Shown here: positions 18,757 through 27,951 of the stretch, piece by piece
How positions within the stretch are numbered: the first letter of the stretch is position 1
Layout: every line of letters begins with the position of its first letter
Origin: Porphyrobacter sp. CACIAM 03H1
GTDB lineage: Bacteria; Pseudomonadota; Alphaproteobacteria; Sphingomonadales; Sphingomonadaceae
DNA length: 64,000 bases
Reading direction: 5' to 3'
NCBI RefSeq assembly: GCF_002215495.1
Contig: NZ_CP021378.1
Location: forward strand, 2,976,764 to 3,040,763
Program-made: the position numbers and the translations under genes
The notes under the pieces: model-generated
What the model saw: only the letters and a program-made list of their open reading frames with translations
Told to the model about the DNA's origin: nothing
Database searches by the model: none

Positions 18757-19209
18757 TTAGCGCGTCAGTGACATGGCAATATCTCGATTGGCGAGGTCGT
18801 CGATATGCCGGGAAAGCAGCTTGGCCACCAGCTGCGAGGTGCCGCTAGCCCAACGCGGCCTCAGGTCATCCACCCGGCGTCCGAGAGTACGATCGAGCTG
18901 CCCGGGCAGGCTGGTGATGAACTCATCGAGGAAAGCTCCCATTTCACGGTGCATCCACTCACAGGCCAGCGCCTCCTCGCCTACCAAGGTTAGCAGGATG
19001 ACGGCATGGGGCGAAACCCCGCAGGCCTCGAATAGACGCACAGCGCGGTCAATGCTGATCGCGCGCTCACCGCGCATGACCTTCAACATGGTTTCGCGGT
19101 GGATCCCGGCCTCGCTCGCGATCTGGTGCTTCGGCTTGTCGGCAGTTTCGATGGCGTGCGTGATGACGCGCGCAAGGCTGGCATTCGTATCATGGGCAGA
19201 CTGATGCAT
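18757..19209 (-). CDS. XRE-like helix-turn-helix regulator
   Basis: A 150-aa protein. Residues 8-65 form an XRE-type helix-turn-helix (AIETADKPKHQIASEAGIHRETMLKVMRGERAISIDRAVRLFEACGV). The C-terminal part is helical and of unknown role (EEALACEWMHREMGAFLDEFITSLPGQL). It is divergent from the pilin/T4SS operon with a 347-bp shared intergenic region carrying repeated motifs, so it is a candidate repressor of transfer genes; that is an inference from position. The start at 19209 gives the complete HTH. Confidence 0.8.
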   Translation of the reverse strand: MHQSAHDTNASLARVITHAIETADKPKHQIASEAGIHRETMLKVMRGERAISIDRAVRLFEACGVSPHAVILLTLVGEEALACEWMHREMGAFLDEFITSLPGQLDRTLGRRVDDLRPRWASGTSQLVAKLLSRHIDDLANRDIAMSLTR

Positions 19210-19279
19210 GGCGACGACTCCTGTCTTTGAGCATGTGAGTCGAAGGCATATCGTGCACGCGGCGCATAAGAAAGAAATA

Positions 19280-19297
19280 AGAACATAGATAGAACAT
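19280..19297 (+). repeat. AGAACAT direct repeat pair, 11-bp spacing
   Basis: Two copies of AGAACAT begin at 19280 and 19291, 11 bp apart (one helical turn). The same heptamer pair with the same 11-bp spacing lies upstream of the TraD operon (57310-57327). This suggests a shared regulator of the two transfer operons. Confidence 0.55.
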
Positions 19298-19303
19298 CTC
19301 GTT

Positions 19304-19493
19304 TCTAGGATAGCTCATCATAGGACACGATTCGTCGATGGATGCCGACAGCTTGAACGATGTGTATCGACCATCGTCCACATCATAGCCACTGATCCTG
19401 TTGGAGAATCTGGCCAGGCCCAGTTCGAAGCGTCCATATATGTCCGGAGCAGATCAGTCTGAGCACGCCAGACTTCCTACACGCATTTCCTAG
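19304..19493 (+). promoter_or_regulatory. TCCTAG-type half-sites upstream of traA
   Basis: TCTAGGA at 19304-19310, and TCCTAC (about 19475) and TCCTAGATG at 19488 resemble the TCCTAG inverted repeats upstream of the S24 repressor gene (50295-50338), where TCCTAGATG also occurs. They lie 64-250 bp before the pilin start. They are candidate operator half-sites for the element's own LexA-like repressor. Confidence 0.4.
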
Positions 19494-19556
19494 ATGCATA
19501 GAGAACACACAGCGAACGCAAGAACGCTGATCCACCCTCCCAGACGGAGTTCTCTT

Positions 19557-19901
19557 ATGCAGTCCCTCACCCTCCCCCGGCGCGCTGCCGCACCCGCTCA
19601 GCGCGCATCGAAGTTCGACCGGGCCATGGCACTTGGCATCCCTGCGCTCATCGCCTGCCTCGCGGCAGGCGCAGCCTATGCCGGCGCCGACACCACCTTC
19701 GATCCTGCCCTCACCCAGTTCACCAACTTCCTCGAAGGCTCGGGCGGCAAGATCATCACCGTCCTCAGCCTGGCGGGCGGCCTCATCGGCCTTGCCTCGG
19801 GGCGCTTCTCGCTCGGGCAGGTCGCTGTCCCGGTGGGCGTCGGCATCGGTGTCGGCACTGGTGTTCCGATCGTCACCTCGGTCGTGACTGCGGTCATCTG
19901 A
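19557..19901 (+). CDS. traA: TraA-like F-type pilin precursor
   Basis: A 114-aa propilin. A long leader (about 42 aa) ends in ALIACLAAGAAYA, and cleavage there would release a mature pilin of about 72 aa, close to the 70 aa of F pilin. The mature part has two hydrophobic helices (IITVLSLAGGLIGLASG and VAVPVGVGIGVGTGVPIVTSVV) separated by a short basic loop, the TraA/VirB2 hairpin fold. The start at ATG 19557 is supported by CGGAGTT. It is the first gene of the T4SS operon. An S26 peptidase gene lies at 27938; there is no TraQ or TraX homologue, so processing may differ from F. Confidence 0.85.
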   Translation: MQSLTLPRRAAAPAQRASKFDRAMALGIPALIACLAAGAAYAGADTTFDPALTQFTNFLEGSGGKIITVLSLAGGLIGLASGRFSLGQVAVPVGVGIGVGTGVPIVTSVVTAVI

Positions 19902-19930
19902 CGCATCGGGCACGGGAAGGCAGCATCGCC

Positions 19931-20218
19931 ATGAAGGACCCCTATATCATCCCGCGCAGGCTCGACGATCCGGAGCTGATCGGCTTCTGGACCATCGACG
20001 AGTTTGCCGGGATGATCATCCCCTTCACCTGGGGCATTCTCAGCCAGCATATCTTTATCGGCATTATCGTTGCTTTCGGCGCCTGGTTCGCGCTGCGAAA
20101 GGCAAAAGCAGGACGCGCCAGCTCCTGGGTAGCCCATGCCGCATATTGGTATCTGCCGGCCGGAATTCTCGGGCTCAAGGCGACGCCGCCTTCCCACTGC
20201 CGCCTGCTTGCAGGTTGA
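19931..20218 (+). CDS. traL: TraL, T4SS assembly protein
   Basis: A 95-aa protein starting MKDPYIIPRRLDDPELIGFWTIDEF, the typical TraL opening, with two hydrophobic segments. TraL is an inner-membrane protein of F-type secretion systems required for pilus assembly. It follows traA by 29 bp and precedes traE by 12 bp. The C-terminus (SSWVAHAAYWYLP) is also family-like. Confidence 0.9.
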   Translation: MKDPYIIPRRLDDPELIGFWTIDEFAGMIIPFTWGILSQHIFIGIIVAFGAWFALRKAKAGRASSWVAHAAYWYLPAGILGLKATPPSHCRLLAG

Positions 20219-20230
20219 GGGGAGAGCCCC

Positions 20231-20803
20231 ATGTTTGCCGACATTTCTCATGAGCGACAGCAGACGCTGCTGCGCCAGCGCAACCTCTTTGCGCTGACCA
20301 GCGCGGGCCTCGGTATTGCGCTGGTGATCACCGCTGGCCTCGCCGCCACAAGGGATCGCGAGGTCGTTCTGCTCCCGACCCTACCAAGCGCGCTGACCGT
20401 CAGCAGTGCAGGGGTCGAGGCGGACTATCTCGAGCTCGTCACCCGCGATACGGCGCTCGTGCTGCTCAATCGCAGCCCGGAAGGGCTCGACTACTGGATG
20501 GCCGAGATCCTGAAGCTTGCCGATCCTGCAAGCCACGGCCAGCTCAAGGCCGATCTCGTCCGGATCGTTGCCGAACAGCGCGGCTCGGACGTCACCCAGG
20601 CTTTCGTGATCCGCTCGATGACGGTCGATCCCAAGGCGCTCACCTCGGAAGTGACCGGCACGCTCAAGACCTTTGTGGGCGCGCAGGTCATCGCCAGCGA
20701 TGATCGCCGGTTCCGCTTCCACTGGACCTATCGCGGCCTGCGCTTGGCGCTCGCCGGGTTTGCCCAGGTTCCCACCGACAAACAGATGAAGGAGGCCAAT
20801 TGA
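20231..20803 (+). CDS. traE: TraE, T4SS assembly protein
   Basis: A 190-aa TraE (VirB5/VirB8-like in F systems). There is an N-terminal membrane anchor (about residues 18-38, FALTSAGLGIALVITAGLAA) followed by a periplasmic domain with PSALTVSSAGVEADYLELVTRD and IRSMTVDPKALTSEVTGTLKTFVG. A ribosome binding site GGGGAGAG precedes ATG 20231. It overlaps traK by one base. The predicted role is as a periplasmic scaffold in the mating channel. Confidence 0.92.
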   Translation: MFADISHERQQTLLRQRNLFALTSAGLGIALVITAGLAATRDREVVLLPTLPSALTVSSAGVEADYLELVTRDTALVLLNRSPEGLDYWMAEILKLADPASHGQLKADLVRIVAEQRGSDVTQAFVIRSMTVDPKALTSEVTGTLKTFVGAQVIASDDRRFRFHWTYRGLRLALAGFAQVPTDKQMKEAN

Positions 20804-21558
20804 TGGCTTGCCAATCCCCACGTCGAAGTCACCACGCAGCGCTCTGCTCGGCCGCGCTATTCGCTCTCTGCGCCACCAGCGCCAAGGCAGCAGACCAGTT
20901 CCGGCAGGCCGCCGACGGCTCGAGCATCGAATGCGCGGTTTCGGCGCGCGAGCTCACCCGCTTTGCGCTGATCGACGACCAGTTCGCCAGCGTCTCCAAG
21001 ATCTCGAGCGGAACGCCGTACAATGATTTCGCGGTGACCAACGAGCCGCTGCGCGGCGACGTCTACGTCTCGGTCCCCGAGACCTTTGCGGCGCGGGCGA
21101 TCAGCTTCTTTGCCACCACCCGCAAGGGCTATGTCTACAAGCTTGCCTGCAAGATCGAGCCGATCCCGGCGGTCCAGGTCTTCATCGCCAACCCGGCCAT
21201 TGCTCAGAGCAAGGCGGCGGATTGGGAGCGCGAGACCCCGCTTTCAACCAGCGCAGTGCGCCTCATCCAGGCGATGGCCAACGACCGCGCTGTCGAAGGC
21301 TTCGAGGTCCGGCAGTCTGCCAATCCGCCTGCACGCGTGGGCGATCTCGAGGTCCAGCTGATCGCCGATTACCGGGGCGCGAGCCTTGCCGGAAAGGTCA
21401 TCCGCATCGCCAATCGCGGCGCCACGCAGGTGACGCTGGCCGAACGCGACATTGCCCCTGCCGACACGCTGGCAGTGACCATCGTCAATCCTGTGCTTGG
21501 TCCTGGCAGCAGCACGACGGCCTTCATCGTCGGCACGAACGGAGGGTCCGAACAATGA
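20803..21558 (+). CDS. traK: TraK, secretin-like outer-membrane component
   Basis: A 251-aa exported protein; signal peptide through about residue 28. TraK is the VirB9-like component of F-type systems and forms the outer-membrane core with TraV and TraB. The start is the ATG at 20803, sharing one base with the traE stop; a preceding TTG is unlikely. The C-terminal half contains beta-rich segments (GDLEVQLIADYRGASLAGKVIRIANRG) typical of the family. It overlaps traB by 4 bp. Confidence 0.9.
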   Translation: MACQSPRRSHHAALCSAALFALCATSAKAADQFRQAADGSSIECAVSARELTRFALIDDQFASVSKISSGTPYNDFAVTNEPLRGDVYVSVPETFAARAISFFATTRKGYVYKLACKIEPIPAVQVFIANPAIAQSKAADWERETPLSTSAVRLIQAMANDRAVEGFEVRQSANPPARVGDLEVQLIADYRGASLAGKVIRIANRGATQVTLAERDIAPADTLAVTIVNPVLGPGSSTTAFIVGTNGGSEQ

Positions 21559-22892
21559 GCGATACGGCACCCGCACCTGCCTCGCATGACGTGCACTCGG
21601 AACACCCTGTCCCCTCGCCGGTCACCGAGCTCAACGCCCGCACCGCGCGTCGCCAGAAGCTCCTGATGGGCGCCATCGGCGCTCTCGTCCTCGTGGGTGG
21701 TAGCTGGTTCATTCTTGGCGGCGACGACAAGACCGCCGGCAGTGATCCGGATGCCGCGCAGACGATCGATACGGCCGGCATCGTCAACCGCGATCTCGCC
21801 AACCGCGAGTTCGTTGCGACCTACAGCAACCGGATCGATGCGGTGACCCGCGAGCAGAAGGCGCTGCGCGATGCAAGCGTGCCGCGCAGCGAGATCGAAG
21901 AGCAGCTCGCAGCGCTCAAGGCCGAAAACCAGGCGATGCGCACCGACGGTCAGGCAGCGATCGATGCGATCTCGGCGGAGAATGCCGAGCTCCGAACCCG
22001 GCTTGCCAGTCAGCCGCCCGCCCCTATCCCTGCTGCACCGCCTCCGGCCTATGGCCCGCAGGCGGGTGGTTACGACGCCCGCGGCGGTGCGGCAGCGAAC
22101 ACCCGGTCAGTCAGTGCAACGACCGAGAACGCCGGGCCCGCCTTTGCGCCTGGCGAGGTCAAGCTGATGAGCTTTGCCTCGGAGAAGGCAGGCCCTGCTG
22201 GACCGCGCACGGCGCGCCCGGAGACCCCGCCCGTGGTGGTCGAGGACTCGCCCGATTATCTGCCGCCCAATTCCTATGCGCCGGCGCGTGTGATCGTGGG
22301 CGTCGATGCCTCGGCAGGGGTGTCGAGCCAGACCGATCCGCTCCCGGTGGTGCTGCGGATCACGGGCCCAGCGCGCTCGGTGATGCAGAATGGCAAGGTC
22401 CTGACCACCCGGATCGAAGGTTGCATCGTCAATGGCGCCGCGCGCGGCGATCTCTCGTCCGAGAAAGTTTATGTGAAGCTTGCCCGCATGACCTGCGACC
22501 AGCCCGGGGGCCGGGTTGCGGTGAGCGAGGTCAAGGGCTTCATCAGCTTTGCCGGCAAGTCCGGTGTGCGCGGACGCGTCGTCAGCCGCGAAGGCAATCT
22601 GGTCAGCCAGGCGCTGCTCGCCGGCATTGTCGGCGGGTTCGGACGCGGGTTCTCGGCCAACGCCAACGGGATCTTTGCCGGCCAGGTCGGCACGGGCCAG
22701 CAGCGCCAGCAGCTCTCGGCCACCGACATTCTGGCGGGCGGCCTCGGTCAGGGTGCGGGCGAGGCTGCCGATACGGTCAGCCGCTACCTCATCGAGCGGG
22801 CCGAACAATACCAACCCGTCGTCGAGATGCCGACCGGCATCGCGGTCGAGATCGTGTTTCTCGACGGCGTCTTCGTGAGGAATTCCCAATGA
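21555..22892 (+). CDS. traB: TraB, inner-membrane/periplasm-spanning core protein
   Basis: A 445-aa VirB10-like protein. There is an N-terminal cytoplasmic part, a transmembrane helix at about residues 37-55 (LLMGAIGALVLVGGSWFIL), a coiled coil (about 95-150, EQKALRDASVPRSEIEEQLAALKAE), a Pro/Gly-rich linker and a C-terminal beta domain (LPPNSYAPARVIVGVDASAGV .. RITGPARSVMQNGKVLTTRIEGCIVNGAARGDLSSEKVYVKLARMTC). This matches TraB domain order. It bridges inner and outer membranes and the TraK/TraV core. It overlaps traK and dsbC by 4 bp each. Confidence 0.92.
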   Translation: MSDTAPAPASHDVHSEHPVPSPVTELNARTARRQKLLMGAIGALVLVGGSWFILGGDDKTAGSDPDAAQTIDTAGIVNRDLANREFVATYSNRIDAVTREQKALRDASVPRSEIEEQLAALKAENQAMRTDGQAAIDAISAENAELRTRLASQPPAPIPAAPPPAYGPQAGGYDARGGAAANTRSVSATTENAGPAFAPGEVKLMSFASEKAGPAGPRTARPETPPVVVEDSPDYLPPNSYAPARVIVGVDASAGVSSQTDPLPVVLRITGPARSVMQNGKVLTTRIEGCIVNGAARGDLSSEKVYVKLARMTCDQPGGRVAVSEVKGFISFAGKSGVRGRVVSREGNLVSQALLAGIVGGFGRGFSANANGIFAGQVGTGQQRQQLSATDILAGGLGQGAGEAADTVSRYLIERAEQYQPVVEMPTGIAVEIVFLDGVFVRNSQ

Positions 22893-23776
22893 GCATTGAA
22901 ACCACCCCCCTCCCCCACAAGCGGCGCATGCGCTGGATCAAGCCTGCAGCCGCAATCGCCGGGGTGATCGCCCTTTCGGCGGCGACAGGCTGGGCTGTCG
23001 CCAGCCTCGCCTCGCCCATGAAGGCACCGGATACAGATACCGTACGGGCCGCCCTCAAGCTGCGCCTGCCCAAGACCCCGATCGACCAGATCGCCTGCGA
23101 GGGTCTCGGCGGCCTGTGCGAAGTCGCCTCCAAATCGACGCTGTTCTACGTCGACCGGGCGGCGCGCTATCTCGTGATCGGGCGGGTCTATGACATGGAG
23201 GCGCGTCAGGATCTGACGGCGGCCCGGCTGCTTGAACTGAACCCTGACCTCCTGACGGCGGGTGCGCCCCGGTCTGCCACGACCGAAAAAGCCTCCCAGG
23301 CTGCGGCGCGCACTGCGCCCAGGAAAGTATCGCTCGGGGGTCTTCCGGCCAATGGCGCGGTCACCTGGGGCCCTGTGAACGGGCCCAAGGTCGTGGTCTT
23401 TTCCGATTTCCAGTGCGGCTACTGCAAGAAGCTCGAAGAGGAGCTCAAAGCGATCGGCGCGCGCGTCGAGGAACGGCCGATCTCGATCTTCGGGGCCGAA
23501 AGCCGCCGCGACGCCGAACGCGTGCTGTGCGCCCCCCGCCCCGAACTTTCGCTCCGGCTCGCCTATTCGGGCGGCGCGCTCGTCAATCCCAAGCCCTGCG
23601 ACACCAGCGGTCTCGATGCCAACGAGGCCTTCGCCAAGGCCAATGGCTTTACCGGCACGCCGGTCCTCGTTCGCCCTTCCGACGGCGCAGTGCTCGAGGG
23701 CTACCGCCCGGCAGCCGTGCTCCTCGAATTCCTGCGTCCCTCCACTCCGGCGCTCACCCCCAAGACAAAAGGATAG
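22889..23776 (+). CDS. dsbC: DsbC-like thiol-disulfide isomerase
   Basis: A 295-aa protein with an N-terminal membrane anchor (residues 18-42), a dimerisation-type domain (about 45-125), and a thioredoxin-fold domain with the active site C176-G-Y-C179 in FSDFQCGYCKKL and the cis-Pro loop GFTGTPVLV. Together this is the DsbC/DsbG arrangement. Within F-type operons it probably corrects disulfides in the Cys-rich TraN, TraU and TraH in the periplasm. The start overlaps the traB stop. It may stay membrane-anchored, since no cleavage site is obvious. Confidence 0.9.
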   Translation: MSIETTPLPHKRRMRWIKPAAAIAGVIALSAATGWAVASLASPMKAPDTDTVRAALKLRLPKTPIDQIACEGLGGLCEVASKSTLFYVDRAARYLVIGRVYDMEARQDLTAARLLELNPDLLTAGAPRSATTEKASQAAARTAPRKVSLGGLPANGAVTWGPVNGPKVVVFSDFQCGYCKKLEEELKAIGARVEERPISIFGAESRRDAERVLCAPRPELSLRLAYSGGALVNPKPCDTSGLDANEAFAKANGFTGTPVLVRPSDGAVLEGYRPAAVLLEFLRPSTPALTPKTKG

Positions 23777-23780
23777 ACCC

Positions 23781-24563
23781 ATGCGCCTCCCCTTCCGTTT
23801 CCTCGCATGCGCCGGTCTTGCCCTGATGGCGAGCGCCTGCGCGACCTTTGGCACCAATGTCGAAGGATCGTTCCAGTGCCGGGCACCCAAGGGCAACTGC
23901 GCGCCCTCGCATGTCCTTGATGCCCGCGCGACGAACGACATGACCACTGAGAAGAACCCGCTCCACGCCACGCGCCCGGCAATGGCCGTCGCTGCGGGCG
24001 ATCGGTCACGCACATCCGAGCGCACGCTCAGGATCGTGTTCCCGGCGCGGGTCGATGAGGCGGGAACGCTGCACGACGAGGCCGTCGCCTGGGCCGTCAT
24101 CGAGAACCCGCGCTGGGCGGCGGAGCTGCGCCGCAAGCCCGGCGATCAGGCCACACCACCGCTGATGCGACAACTGAAGCGGCAGCTGAAAGCGGTGCAG
24201 GCCACGGCGCAAACCGCTGCGCAGAAAGACAATCTGTTCACGGCTGACGGCATGGGCGAGGCCAGCGCGCTGCTGTCGGATCGCAGCGCCCCTGATGTCG
24301 AACTCCTCATTCAGCCCGACAACCACTCCGATCTCTTCCCGTTGGTCTCGCCGCCGGTATCCCCCTCCCCGGCGGACGAGACTGCGACCGGTGCCGATGC
24401 ACCGGTGGCCGGGGGGCTCCATGCGACCGCGTCACCGCATGACCCAGCCCCCCGGCTTTCCAACACCCGCGCGCCGCTCAACTACCCGAGCATCGAGGCA
24501 ATCGAAGCGGCCAAGCGCGGCGCAGCCACCAGCAACGAACCGCCCGAGAAGGAGCAAAACTGA
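23781..24563 (+). CDS. traV: TraV, outer-membrane lipoprotein of the T4SS core
   Basis: A 260-aa lipoprotein: the lipobox is LMASAC, with Cys20 as lipidation site, followed by the TraV-type motif FGTNVEGSFQCRAPKGNC, which contains the conserved GxFxCxAPxGxxC cysteines. The central part is variable and polar; the C-terminal region includes RTLRIVFPARVDEAGTLHDEAVAWAVIE. TraV anchors TraK in the outer membrane. It is preceded by AAAGGAT and overlaps traC by one base. Confidence 0.88.
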   Translation: MRLPFRFLACAGLALMASACATFGTNVEGSFQCRAPKGNCAPSHVLDARATNDMTTEKNPLHATRPAMAVAAGDRSRTSERTLRIVFPARVDEAGTLHDEAVAWAVIENPRWAAELRRKPGDQATPPLMRQLKRQLKAVQATAQTAAQKDNLFTADGMGEASALLSDRSAPDVELLIQPDNHSDLFPLVSPPVSPSPADETATGADAPVAGGLHATASPHDPAPRLSNTRAPLNYPSIEAIEAAKRGAATSNEPPEKEQN

Positions 24564-27106
24564 TGGCCCAGCGCCTCAACATGATCGTGGACCGGGTCCT
24601 TGCAGGGCTTCTGGGCGATGCCGAGCATTCCGAACCGGCGCGCCCTGCCCTGATGATTGATCAGCTCTCGGACTGGCTGCCGTACCGGGTCTATGATCCG
24701 TCAAACCGGCTCTACCTCAACGCACGCTCCAAGGGGTTTGTGCTGTCGGTGACGCCGCTGATCGGGGCCGAAGAGCGCACGGGCGAGATCCTCGGGCAGT
24801 TCTTCTCCGAAGGCCTTCCACCAGGGGCGTGCCTGCAGGTGCTGCACCTTGCTTCCCCGCGCATCAGCCGGATCATCGCGCCGTGGTTTGCGCCGCGCTA
24901 TCTGCAGGGCGGGGTCTATGAGGCGATTGCGCGCCACCGCGCAAGGCGCCTCTATGGCCTGGTGTGGCAATCGGGCTCGGCCAATGCGCCCTTCCATGCC
25001 CGCCACCACCAGGTGATCGTATCGGTTGGCGTTCCCGCTTCGAAGGCGGTCAGCAATGAGGAATTGCGGCAGACCCGCGACGGTCTTGTCGCCATGCTCA
25101 AATCCCTCAATCTTGGCGTCGTCGAGGTCGGGCCCGAAGCCCTCATCGCGATCATCGATGACCTTACCTCCCCGACCACCGCGCCGCAGGAGGATGCCCT
25201 TGCCTATAATCCGCACGACGCAATCGCGGCGCAAGCAATCCGCCACGACATCGAACTGATCGTGCAGGAAGACCGGATGCGGCTTGCCACCGAGCGATTC
25301 CGGCCGACCGGCAAGCTTCACGACGGCGTGCCCGAGATCGGCACGATCTACCCCGACGCCTTCGATGTCCGCCACTTCGGCGTGCGCAACACGCCGTCGC
25401 GCTGGGCTCCGTGGGAATGCGCGCGGCTGATCGGCGACCTCTTCACCGACAAGCTGCGGTTTCCTTGTCCCGCAGCGACCATGCTGTGTCTCGTCTATCC
25501 CGATCAGGAAGCGGCCGTCGCAAAGGCAGGCTTCAAGTTCATGCGCACCACCAGCCTTGCCGAGACGCGCAGCGCGCGCTTCCTGCCGCGGATCGGCGAG
25601 CAGGCGGCGGAATGGCAGCATGTGCAGGCCGAACTGCAGGAAGGCCGCCGGCTCGTTCGGGTGTTCTATGGCCTCACGACCTTTTCGCCGGTCGGGCGCG
25701 GCGATGCCGACGAGCGCGCTATCAAGTCGATCTACAAGGCGGCAGGCTGGGATCTTGCCGACGAGCGCTTCCTGCAGATCCAGGGCTTACTGGCTGCCAT
25801 GCCGATGACGCTGGCCGACGGGTTGGCGACGGATATGGAGCGCCTCAAGCGCTTCAAGACCGTCCTCTCTACCACCGCCGCCAACATGGCGCCAATGCAG
25901 GGCGAATATCTCGGCGGCGCGCATCCGCATCTGCTGTTCATCGGCAGACGCGGGCAACCCTTCTTCTGGTCCCCCTTCGAGAACGAGGCAGGTAACCACA
26001 ATGTCGCGATCTGCGGCAAGTCGGGATCGGGCAAATCGGTGCTGCTTCAGGAAATGTGCGCCGCGCTACGCGGTGCGGGGGCGCAGGTGGTGGTGATCGA
26101 TGATGGCCGCAGCTTCGAGCACTCGGTCAAGCTCCAGGGCGGCCGCTTTGTCGAATTCACGATGAAGGCGGGCTTTTGCCTCAACCCCTTCTCGATGATT
26201 GATGCCGACCGCGCGGCCGAGGACGAAGATTACCGGCTCGACTGCTTCGGGATGGTGAAGGCGATCATCGGCCAGATGGCGCGCCACTCGGCGAAGCTCA
26301 CCGACATCGAGCGGGGGCTCATCGACCGCGCGGTCAACACGGTGTGGAACGAGGCTGGCAGCGCCGCCACCGTTACCAGCGTCGGCGAAGCGCTTGCCAG
26401 CGTCGGTCATGAAATCGCGAGCGATCTTGCGACCTCGCTTGCCCCCTACATGGCGGGCGGGACTTACGGCGCTTTCTTCGAGGGCGAGGCGAGCCTTGCG
26501 CTCGACAGCGACTTCACGGTCTTCGAGATGTCCGACCTCTCGGCGCGCGAGGAACTGCGTGCCGTGGTGCTCTCGGCGATCATGTTCATGACCAGCCAGG
26601 CGATGACCCGCACCCCGCGCCAGGTGCGCAAGTTGCTGCTGATCGATGAGGCATGGTCGATGCTGAAGGGTGGGTCGATGGGCGAGTTCGTCGAGACCTA
26701 TGCCCGCACCTGCCGCAAATATGGCGGCGCGCTGGCGACCGCGACCCAGTCCCTCAATGACTATTACAAGTCCGACGGGGCGACGGCCGCGCTCGAGAAC
26801 AGCGACTGGATGCTGATCCTCCAGCAGAAGCCCGAGACCATCGCCGACTTCAAGGCCAGCAAACGCCTCGACATGGATGACCGGACAGAGACGCTGATCC
26901 GCAGCCTCAAGCGCTCGGGGAGCGACTATTCCGAGGTGTTTATCAAGGGCCCCGAGGTGGAAGCGATCGGCCGACTGGTGCTCGATGAGTACTCGGCCAC
27001 CCTGTTCTCAAGCTCGCCCGAGACCTTTGCGGCCATCGATGCCGAAGTCGCGCGCGGGCATCAGCTGGCCGACGCGATCGAGCAAATCGCCTTTGGCCGG
27101 TCCTGA
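24563..27106 (+). CDS. traC: TraC, VirB4-type ATPase
   Basis: An 847-aa cytoplasmic ATPase. The N-terminal domain (1-440) is TraC-specific (SDWLPYRVYDPSNRLYLNARSKGFVLSVTPLIGAEE). Walker A GKSGSGKSVLLQ is at about residue 483 and Walker B LLLIDEAWSML at about 691, with GALATATQSLNDYY following. VirB4-type enzymes energise pilus assembly and substrate transfer. The start shares a base with the traV stop. It is followed by a 39-bp gap before the next gene, the longest gap in the first half of the operon. Confidence 0.95.
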   Translation: MAQRLNMIVDRVLAGLLGDAEHSEPARPALMIDQLSDWLPYRVYDPSNRLYLNARSKGFVLSVTPLIGAEERTGEILGQFFSEGLPPGACLQVLHLASPRISRIIAPWFAPRYLQGGVYEAIARHRARRLYGLVWQSGSANAPFHARHHQVIVSVGVPASKAVSNEELRQTRDGLVAMLKSLNLGVVEVGPEALIAIIDDLTSPTTAPQEDALAYNPHDAIAAQAIRHDIELIVQEDRMRLATERFRPTGKLHDGVPEIGTIYPDAFDVRHFGVRNTPSRWAPWECARLIGDLFTDKLRFPCPAATMLCLVYPDQEAAVAKAGFKFMRTTSLAETRSARFLPRIGEQAAEWQHVQAELQEGRRLVRVFYGLTTFSPVGRGDADERAIKSIYKAAGWDLADERFLQIQGLLAAMPMTLADGLATDMERLKRFKTVLSTTAANMAPMQGEYLGGAHPHLLFIGRRGQPFFWSPFENEAGNHNVAICGKSGSGKSVLLQEMCAALRGAGAQVVVIDDGRSFEHSVKLQGGRFVEFTMKAGFCLNPFSMIDADRAAEDEDYRLDCFGMVKAIIGQMARHSAKLTDIERGLIDRAVNTVWNEAGSAATVTSVGEALASVGHEIASDLATSLAPYMAGGTYGAFFEGEASLALDSDFTVFEMSDLSAREELRAVVLSAIMFMTSQAMTRTPRQVRKLLLIDEAWSMLKGGSMGEFVETYARTCRKYGGALATATQSLNDYYKSDGATAALENSDWMLILQQKPETIADFKASKRLDMDDRTETLIRSLKRSGSDYSEVFIKGPEVEAIGRLVLDEYSATLFSSSPETFAAIDAEVARGHQLADAIEQIAFGRS

Positions 27107-27145
27107 ACAATAGCCCTCACAACATCACAAGGGACCCAAGAAAGC

Positions 27146-27547
27146 ATGGAACTCCATCTCGTCGACCCGGCGCATCAAGCACCGGAGCTCCCCCAGCCAG
27201 ACACAGCACCGGGGACATCCTCGCCCAAACGCACGTGGCGGCAGCGCGCCAGCGACCTATGCTTCATCGCGCTGAAGGCCAGCGGCTTTATCGCCTCGAG
27301 TTATCTCATGGCCCTGGGCGTGCCGCTGCTGTTCTTCCTTGCCCTGTCCGGCGGGGACGCTGGGCTGCTGTTTGCGCAGCTCGCCAACATCGCCGAGCGC
27401 TTCCTTGCAGCCGATCATGCCCGGCAGGTCGCATTCCTTGGCGAGGTCAAGGTCGTGCTGATCGGGCTGGCCACGGTCCTGATCGCCTGGCGCCTGCCGC
27501 GCTTTTTGCGTGATCTGAACAACGAGCTTTCGGGAGAAAAGTCGTGA
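27146..27547 (+). CDS. Small membrane protein between traC and trbI
   Basis: A 133-aa protein with a Pro-rich N-terminus and hydrophobic stretches at about residues 45-70 and 95-115 (FLGEVKVVLIGLATVLIAWRLP). I do not recognise a family. Its position between TraC and TrbI, coupled to TrbI by a 4-bp overlap, suggests a T4SS accessory role. No homologue sits at this place in the F plasmid, where traC is followed by trbI. Confidence 0.75.
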   Translation: MELHLVDPAHQAPELPQPDTAPGTSSPKRTWRQRASDLCFIALKASGFIASSYLMALGVPLLFFLALSGGDAGLLFAQLANIAERFLAADHARQVAFLGEVKVVLIGLATVLIAWRLPRFLRDLNNELSGEKS

Positions 27548-27951
27548 AGAACATATTGGCAACAAAGAGCCTGCGCGGCAGGCTGCCCGCAATCAACCCG
27601 ATTGCCCTCGTGCTCGGAGCAAGCATGATCGGCTCGACCCTCTGGGGTGTCTGGGCCACCGAGGCGCTGCTTACGCTGCAGAAGCGCGAAGTGGTGACGG
27701 TTCAGCTGAGCCGCATCATGGGCGACTTCATCGAAGCCGAGGCGCGCGCCGGGCGACCGCCCGAAGAGACGAAGCAAAACGTCGAGCTCTACCTGAAGGC
27801 GGTCGAAGCCTCGGTCGAGGCGCTGGGCCGCGACGGTCGGACCGTGCTGGTCGCGGAAGCAGTTGTGTCGGGCAGTGCGCCCGACCTTACCGAAAGTGTC
27901 CGCGCCGATGTGGCGCGGCGGGTGGCAGGCGTTCGCGATGCGCAGCCCTGA
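27544..27951 (+). CDS. trbI: TrbI-like F-type T4SS protein
   Basis: A 135-aa protein with one N-terminal transmembrane helix (about residues 18-40) and a periplasmic coiled-coil-like tail (LTLQKREVVTVQLSRIMGDFIEAEARAG .. ALGRDGRTVLVAEAVVSG). This is the type-F TrbI layout; F TrbI affects pilus retraction. It uses a GTG start at 27544 overlapping the upstream stop, and overlaps the S26 peptidase gene by 14 bp. Confidence 0.8.
   Translation: MKNILATKSLRGRLPAINPIALVLGASMIGSTLWGVWATEALLTLQKREVVTVQLSRIMGDFIEAEARAGRPPEETKQNVELYLKAVEASVEALGRDGRTVLVAEAVVSGSAPDLTESVRADVARRVAGVRDAQP

Noticed and set aside
18491..19209. Element end or attachment site near AlpA/XRE genes
   Set aside because: AlpA often accompanies integrases, but no integrase or tRNA-derived repeat is visible here, so an att site cannot be supported.
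22784..24136. 450-aa open frame on the minus strand
   Set aside because: Antisense to dsbC and traV, which have clear family motifs.
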